Notes under the pieces: generated by a model | The model's input: the letters and a program-made list of their open reading frames with translations, nothing else | The model's database searches: none | What the model was told of the DNA's origin: nothing | Shown here: positions 58,251-64,000 of the stretch, one piece after another | How positions within the stretch are numbered: the stretch's first letter is position 1 | Layout: the number at the start of each line of letters is the position of its first letter | Source: an uncultured Neomegalonema sp. | GTDB lineage: Bacteria; Pseudomonadota; Alphaproteobacteria; Rhodobacterales; Rhodobacteraceae | NCBI GenBank assembly: GCA_937928005.1 | Contig: CALFVD010000013.1 | Coordinates: 45,665 to 109,664, forward strand | Length of the DNA: 64,000 nt | Direction of reading: 5' to 3' | Position numbers and translations under genes: made by a program

Positions 58251-60020
58251 TAGCAGGAACAACATCCCCATCCCTGCCCCCCCAAGCACCACCCTCCGGC
58301 CTGCCCTACCCGGCGCGATGAGGGCGTGGCTCACCAGTCCCAACCCCAACCCCACCTGCACCATCGTCAACACCGCCCGCACCGGCGTCTCCGCCATGGC
58401 GATGAGGGCGGGGTTGGCGATCATGGCGAGGGGGATGAGATAGAGGCCGACGCCCAGCGCCATCGCGGTCAGGGCGACCTTTAGCCAGTCTTCGCCAATC
58501 ATCCCGGCGGCGATAAAAACGGCGCCGCAGACCGGGGGCGTGATGGTCGAGAGCAGCGCGAACCAGAAGACGAAAAGATGGGCGAGCAGCGGCTCGACAC
58601 CGAGTTTTTGCAATGCGGGTCCGGCCACCGAGATACAGATGACGTAGGCGGCGGTGGTCGGCACTTCCATCCCCAACAGCAAGCAGGCCAATGCGGTGAG
58701 CAGGAGCGCGGGCCACAGGCGGTCGCCCCCCGCCGAGAGGATCAGCGAGGTGATCTTCACGCCAAGGCCCGTCTGCCCCAGCACCGAGACGATCAGGCCA
58801 GCGCAGAGGATGATGGCGGCGATGACGGCGATTTGCTCTCCGGCGGCCAGCGCGGCGGCCTTGGCGCGGGTGACGAAGCGGCGGGCCGAGGGGCGCAAAC
58901 TGGTATCGAAGGCCAGTAGCGCGGTGGCCGCGAGGATGGCGCTGGCGGCGGCGTATTGGGGGGTGAAGCCGCCCCGGAACATCCGCTCCAGCAGCACGGC
59001 GAAGGGGACGAGAAAGAAGGCTCCGGTTGTAGCGACCGTGCGGATAGTGGGCAGGTTTTCGCGCGGGATAGGCTTGAGGTCGTGGCGGGCGGCATAGGCG
59101 TCGATGCCGATCCAAACGGTGGCAAAAAACAGGATCGCGGGCAGCAGCGCGGCGGCCATGATCGAGGTGTAGGGAATACCGGTCAGCTCGACCATAACGA
59201 AGGCTCCCGCCCCCATCAGCGGCGGCATGATCTGGCCGCCGGATGACGCAACGGCCTCGACCGCCCCGGCGAGGCGCTTGGGGTAACCAAGGTCGCGCAT
59301 GGCGGGCAGGGTTATCGCGCCAGTGGATGCGACATTGGCACTGGCTGAGCCGCTAATCGAGCCGAACAGGGCCGATGAAAGGACAGAGACTTTAGCCGCG
59401 CCGCCCGTCAGGCGTCCGGCGGCGGCAGAGGCGAGGTTCATGAAGCCCTGCCCCGCCTCACCCGCATTCAGCACCGCACCCATGATGACGAAGATTGCGA
59501 TGATGGAGACGGAGACGCCCGTGAGGCTACCCCATAATCCGCCCTCGGCGACGATGATGGTGCCGAGAAAGCTGCCCACCGGCAGGCCGGGATGACCGAA
59601 TTCGCCGGGGAGGTGCTGGCCGTAGAGGCCGTAGGCAAGCGCGATTGCGGCGATGATGGGCAGGGGCCAACCTATCGCACGGCGGGCCATCTCTAGCGTG
59701 ATCAACACAAGGGCGACAGCGAGCCATAGCTGAAAATCGCCTTCGAGATAGCCGTATTGGTCGGCGAGGGTTGCCTCGTTCAGCGCAATCCACAGGCAAG
59801 ATGCGATGCCGATAGCGGCGAGGACCGCACCAGTCGCTTTCGCCGTCGGGGTGTTGGCGAGATAGATGAACACCCATGGAAGCGCGAGCGCCATGTGGAG
59901 AGGGCGGGTGATGAGGTTGGGGATCAGCCCGCTGAAAATCAGGTACAGGTGAAAAGCGATGGAGAGGATGCCAAGGGCGATCCATGCGGGGTGGGAGAAT
60001 TTGATATCTTCTGTCGTCAT
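58215..60020 (-). CDS. TRAP transporter fused 4TM/12TM permease
   Basis: Many TMs; SALFGSISGSASANVASTGAITLPAMRDLGYPKRLAGAVEAVASSGGQIMPPLMGAGAFVMVELTG. Confidence 0.93.
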   Translation of the reverse strand: MTTEDIKFSHPAWIALGILSIAFHLYLIFSGLIPNLITRPLHMALALPWVFIYLANTPTAKATGAVLAAIGIASCLWIALNEATLADQYGYLEGDFQLWLAVALVLITLEMARRAIGWPLPIIAAIALAYGLYGQHLPGEFGHPGLPVGSFLGTIIVAEGGLWGSLTGVSVSIIAIFVIMGAVLNAGEAGQGFMNLASAAAGRLTGGAAKVSVLSSALFGSISGSASANVASTGAITLPAMRDLGYPKRLAGAVEAVASSGGQIMPPLMGAGAFVMVELTGIPYTSIMAAALLPAILFFATVWIGIDAYAARHDLKPIPRENLPTIRTVATTGAFFLVPFAVLLERMFRGGFTPQYAAASAILAATALLAFDTSLRPSARRFVTRAKAAALAAGEQIAVIAAIILCAGLIVSVLGQTGLGVKITSLILSAGGDRLWPALLLTALACLLLGMEVPTTAAYVICISVAGPALQKLGVEPLLAHLFVFWFALLSTITPPVCGAVFIAAGMIGEDWLKVALTAMALGVGLYLIPLAMIANPALIAMAETPVRAVLTMVQVGLGLGLVSHALIAPGRAGRRVVLGGAGMGMLFLLGLVDIRDSQRF

Positions 60021-60150
60021 ACTTGCCGCCCCGCCCTCGATGCGGAGCCTCCTCCGCTCATAAAGCGGTATTGGTTGAAAGGAGACCCCGTATCGAGTGC
60101 GGGGCAGCGCTATCTAATGCCAGCGGAGGTAATTGCCGACCTTTTCAGGC

Positions 60151-60189
60151 GCTGCCCCGGACCTGATCCGGGTCTTCGCCCGGGGCAGC
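60151..60189. repeat. Intercistronic palindrome in TRAP operon
   Basis: gctgccccgg acctgatccgggtcttcgcc cggggcagc. Confidence 0.65.
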
Positions 60190-60229
60190 GGTGAAAAGTG
60201 TCGTCAATCTCCGCCCTTGGTATAATGCC

Positions 60230-61186
60230 TCAACGCAGGGCGTCAGGGATATCAATCTTGGCTTCGTCGTAGTAGCGGACCGCGCCGGGATGCAGCTTGC
60301 CGTAGACATTCTCCAGCATCTCGCCGGATACCGCATTCCACCACGCGGCGTCCTCGCCCATCGTATCCTTCTGAGACCAATATGCTTTCACCAACTCATA
60401 GGCGGTGTCGTCGCTCATCTCGGTGGTGGTGTGGGCAATAACGGGTAGCGAGGTGGTAACGGTGTCAGCATCGACGCCCGCATAGGTGCTCGCCGGAATA
60501 ACAAGGCGCGTGCGCTTGGTCATCTTCACTTGCTCGTCGGTCATGGAGAGCAGCGTGATGCCGGTGCCTGCGGCGGCCTCGATCACGTTGGGCGCGGGGT
60601 ATGACCCGGCGGTGACGAAACCGTCGATCTGCTTGTTCTTCATGGCAGCAACGGCGGCGTTCAATTCGACATTGGCCAGCTCAACCGAGCCATCGAGGCC
60701 GAAAAGACCAAGATATTTCGCGCCCTCCTTCGCACCGAACGACCCCTTGCCAATCAAGATGGTTTTGCCCTTGAGGTCAGCAAATTCCTTCACGCCGCTA
60801 TCGTCGCGCAAGACAAAATGCATGGTCAGCGAGGGGATAGGGAAGAGTGCGCGGATCTCGGCGAATTTGGGGTTTTCCTTACCCTCGAACATCGCCTTGC
60901 CGTTCTGGGCGAGTTTGACGAGGACGGGGGGCGTGGTGAAGACGTAATTGCCGCTGCGCTTGCCGGATTCCATGACGTTCTGGACCGAGCCTTGGGATTC
61001 CTCGACGGTCACGACGATATCGCCATCGGTGCCCGCCTTGACGGCTTCGGCGATCTGTACGGCCATCTGGTAGTAGGACGAGGTGGTCTTGGCGGATTTG
61101 AAGGTCACGCGCTCCTCGGCTGTGGCGAGGCTGGGCGCGAATGCCGCGAGGGTGAGAATGGCGGCGGCGTGCAGGGTCTTGCGCAT
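60230..61186 (-). CDS. TAXI-family TRAP transporter solute-binding protein
   Basis: Signal peptide; VTFKSAKTTSSYYQMAVQIAEAVKAG, VVTVEESQGSVQNV, DGFVTAGSYPAPNVIEAAAGTGITLLSM. Confidence 0.93.
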   Translation of the reverse strand: MRKTLHAAAILTLAAFAPSLATAEERVTFKSAKTTSSYYQMAVQIAEAVKAGTDGDIVVTVEESQGSVQNVMESGKRSGNYVFTTPPVLVKLAQNGKAMFEGKENPKFAEIRALFPIPSLTMHFVLRDDSGVKEFADLKGKTILIGKGSFGAKEGAKYLGLFGLDGSVELANVELNAAVAAMKNKQIDGFVTAGSYPAPNVIEAAAGTGITLLSMTDEQVKMTKRTRLVIPASTYAGVDADTVTTSLPVIAHTTTEMSDDTAYELVKAYWSQKDTMGEDAAWWNAVSGEMLENVYGKLHPGAVRYYDEAKIDIPDALR

Positions 61187-61261
61187 GGATCGTCTCCCGA
61201 AACTGATTTTCAGGCTCGACTATGGAGATAGTTGGACATTTGGTCCAGCGCACAAAATGCA

Positions 61262-61291
61262 ATCGGGGCGGCTGTTGCCAGCCGCCCCGAT
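61262..61291 (-). terminator. Intrinsic terminator of cold-shock gene
   Basis: atcggggcggct-gttgcc-agccgccccgat, perfect 12-bp stem; followed on minus strand by tgcatttt. Confidence 0.8.
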
Positions 61292-61312
61292 GCTTATTCT
61301 GAATCGATACTG

Positions 61313-61522
61313 TTAGTCTACGAGTTCGATATTAGTCGCGGATTCGCGTCCATCGCGACCTGCCTCGATGTCGTAGGTCACTTTCTGACCGTCATCGAGC
61401 GAGTTCAAACCCGCGCGTTCAAGGGCGCTGATGTGGACGAAAACGTCCTTCGATCCGCCTTCGGGCTGGATGAAGCCGAAACCCTTGGTTGGGTTGAACC
61501 ATTTAACGGTGCCGTTAGCCAT
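61313..61522 (-). CDS. Cold-shock protein (CspA family)
   Basis: [53 protein letters not shown]. Confidence 0.97.
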   Translation of the reverse strand: MANGTVKWFNPTKGFGFIQPEGGSKDVFVHISALERAGLNSLDDGQKVTYDIEAGRDGRESATNIELVD

Positions 61523-62164
61523 TGTAGTAGTCTCCTAAAGTCATAACCACCCGCACATGCGGGAAGCTGCGGCGCAGTCATAGTGAGTCATGCGACTGAA
61601 GCCTTTGGAAGGAGACAGCGGACAAACTTAGATAACATCGCAAGGATTAGCTGGGGTAGTGGGGCTACATTTTCAAGTGAATATGAGATTCATGTCGATA
61701 ATTGTGATGAGTGGCGGTCAGTATATCACCGCGAACGAAGGATCAGCACCCGTTCCGACAAGCCCTTGTCAGACGCGACCTTGAACAAGCTGGTTCGTGA
61801 GCTTGGCTATGATGTGGACACCGCTGCTATTGATCGCTCTGGGGATAGAAATCTGGACCCGACGCCCTGTAAGCCGTCGTGCATCTGGCCAATGACCGCC
61901 ATCCGTGCCACGCTCCCCCCATGCGCATCCTTGCCATTCTCCTCCCGCTGATGCCCCTGCCCGCGCGGGCCAGCGAGTGCGTTCTCGCGCTGGTGCGCCC
62001 TCTGAGGCTAACCAGATACATCGGCACCATACCTATCGCCGGTGCCCGCTATCACTTGGATTGTCTCGCGTATCGGTGACTTGCTTTGGGTGACCTTGAC
62101 CCGTTGTGATACGTTCTAAGTCTTGCTAGGTTTTGAGTGAACACATTGATGGGCGGAGCGAGAC

Positions 62165-64000
62165 GTGGCCGGGGATACTGAAGAACGGGCGAAGAGTCGC
62201 AATATCTCGCTGCTACGACGGTTATTGCCGTTTTTTCGGCCCTATAAGCTACAGGTCGTGGCGGCGGCCATCGCGCTGTTGGCCGCTGCTGGGTTCATGC
62301 TGATGATGCCTATCGCCCTGCGCCGGGTGATCGATCTGGGCTTTGACCCGGACAAAGCCGAGTATATCGACAAGTATTTCGTCGCCTTAATCGGGGTGGC
62401 CGGGGCGCTGGCCATCGCCACGGCGCTACGTTTTTACTTCGTGTCGCGACTAGGCGAGCGGGTGGTGACGGATTTGCGCCGAGCCGTCTATAACCATGCC
62501 ATCGGCATGTCACCGCGTTTTTTCGAGGATATCCGCACAGGCGAGACGCTGTCGCGTATCACGACCGACACCACGCTGATCCAAAGCCTTGTATCATCCT
62601 CCGTCTCCATCGCGCTGCGCAACATGCTGCTGCTGGTTGGCGGCATTATCATGCTGTTTTTTACCAGCGCCAAGCTGACGGGTCTCGTTCTGCTGACCGT
62701 GCCGCTGGTGATCGTGCCCATCGTCATCGCGGGGCGCAAGGTGCGGGGGTATTCGCGCGAGGCGCAGGATCGGTTGGCCGAAAGCTCGGCTATCGCGGGG
62801 GAAACGTTGCTGAACATCCGCGATGTGCAAAGCTATGTGCAAGAAGACACGGTACGTGGGCAATTCGGCGTCGCGACCGAAGGATCATATGAGGCGGCGC
62901 GCAAGCGGATTGTGGCGCGCTCGGCCCTGACGGCGGTGGTGATCTTTCTGATTTTCACCGGCATCGTCAGCGTGATGTGGATTGGCGCGCGGGACGTGAT
63001 CTCCGGCGCGATGACGGCGGGCGAATTGGGGCAGTTTATCCTCTATGCCGTGCTGCTGGCCGGGGCGGTGGGCGCATTGACCGAGATTTGGACGCAGGCG
63101 CAACAGGCGGCAGGGGCGACCGAACGACTGGTCGAAATCCTCGATGCGGAGGCGGATATCGCCGCGCCCGCAAATCCCGTTGCCCTGCCCGATACGGTAA
63201 AGGGCGATATCGCCTTTGAGAATGTGTCGTTCAGCTTTCCTAGCCGCCCCGATGAGCAGGCGTTGGCTGACCTATCAATCCATGTGGCGCCCGGTGAGAC
63301 GGTGGCCGTTGTTGGGCCATCGGGAGCGGGGAAAACGACCCTGTTCCATTTGCTGCAACGCTTTTATGACCCCGCCGAAGGGCGCATTACAATGGATGGT
63401 GTGGCGCTGTCCGAGGCCGATCCGCAGGCTGTACGCGCGCGTATTGCTGTGGTGCCGCAGGAACCGGCGATCTTTGCTGCAAGCGTGCTGGATAATATCC
63501 GGTTTAGCCGACCCGATGCCAGCGCCGAAGACGTGCGCGAGGCGGCAATGGCGGCGGCGGCGCATGACTTTGTTATGGCTCTGCCCAACGGTTACGATAC
63601 CTATGTCGGCGAGCGGGGCGTGATGCTGTCGGGGGGACAGAAACAACGCATCGCTATCGCACGCGCCATTCTGCGCGATGCGCCTGTGCTACTGTTGGAC
63701 GAGGCGACATCGGCGCTGGATGCCGAAAGCGAGCGGGCGGTGCAGGATGCGTTTGAGATTCTGTCGAAAGGCCGCACCACCTTGGTCATTGCCCACCGCC
63801 TCGCCACCGTGAAAAGCGCCGACCGGATCGTCGTGATGGAAGCGGGCCGCGTGGTTGCCACCGGCACCCATGATGAATTGGTCGATCAAGGCGGCCTCTA
63901 TGCCCGCCTCGCCCGCCTACAATTCACCGACCTGCGCGCGGTCGAGCCTAGCGAAGAGATCGAGGCGGTCGCGGTAGAACCGGGGGTAGTTTCGGCGTAA
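62165..64000 (+). CDS. ABC transporter, fused permease/ATPase (MsbA-type exporter)
   Basis: Six TMs; Walker A GPSGAGKTTL, signature LSGGQKQRIAIARAIL, Walker B VLLLDEATSALD; stop at window end. Confidence 0.95.
   Translation: MAGDTEERAKSRNISLLRRLLPFFRPYKLQVVAAAIALLAAAGFMLMMPIALRRVIDLGFDPDKAEYIDKYFVALIGVAGALAIATALRFYFVSRLGERVVTDLRRAVYNHAIGMSPRFFEDIRTGETLSRITTDTTLIQSLVSSSVSIALRNMLLLVGGIIMLFFTSAKLTGLVLLTVPLVIVPIVIAGRKVRGYSREAQDRLAESSAIAGETLLNIRDVQSYVQEDTVRGQFGVATEGSYEAARKRIVARSALTAVVIFLIFTGIVSVMWIGARDVISGAMTAGELGQFILYAVLLAGAVGALTEIWTQAQQAAGATERLVEILDAEADIAAPANPVALPDTVKGDIAFENVSFSFPSRPDEQALADLSIHVAPGETVAVVGPSGAGKTTLFHLLQRFYDPAEGRITMDGVALSEADPQAVRARIAVVPQEPAIFAASVLDNIRFSRPDASAEDVREAAMAAAAHDFVMALPNGYDTYVGERGVMLSGGQKQRIAIARAILRDAPVLLLDEATSALDAESERAVQDAFEILSKGRTTLVIAHRLATVKSADRIVVMEAGRVVATGTHDELVDQGGLYARLARLQFTDLRAVEPSEEIEAVAVEPGVVSA

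Noticed and set aside
61583-62079. Short plus-strand ORFs between csp and the ABC transporter
   Set aside because: No recognisable motif, uncertain starts and overlapping frames; not enough support to call genes.
1-64000. CRISPR array, prophage or rRNA operon
   Set aside because: No regularly spaced direct repeats, phage structural genes or rRNA sequence recognised.

Overview
The window is a 64-kb, moderately GC-rich stretch of an alphaproteobacterial chromosome. It is mostly ordinary core genes: rpoD-dnaG, divK-pleD, lysC-ptsP, argS-SPOR-nagZ-scpA-scpB, plsX-fabH-ihfA-merR, rpmF-DUF177 and bamE, plus tRNA-Arg(CCT) and tRNA-Pro(GGG). Accessory modules are: an ECF sigma / membrane-anchored anti-sigma-like / CpxP-like / five-EF-hand operon; a lanthanide-type PQQ methanol dehydrogenase cluster (xoxF, xoxG, xoxJ, CXXCW rhodanese, SoxYZ-like carrier); periplasmic-glucan genes (mdoH, opgC); a TRAP-TAXI transporter; and an ABC exporter. 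The most unusual part is a ~9.5-kb unidirectional cassette at about 33.7-43.2 kb. It encodes two roadblock-like proteins, an FHA protein, a PP2C phosphatase, a P-loop-less pseudo-GTPase, an orphan protein, a soluble non-RD Ser/Thr kinase and two dynamin-like GTPases. Its flanks carry a 134-bp MITE-like element with a 9-bp direct duplication on one side, and an inverted 16-bp copy of the element's end plus an IS3-type transposase remnant on the other. I also found a three-copy dispersed nested-palindrome repeat and a degenerate, internally deleted IS5-type element. All calls come from reading the sequence and the supplied ORFs; no database search was run.
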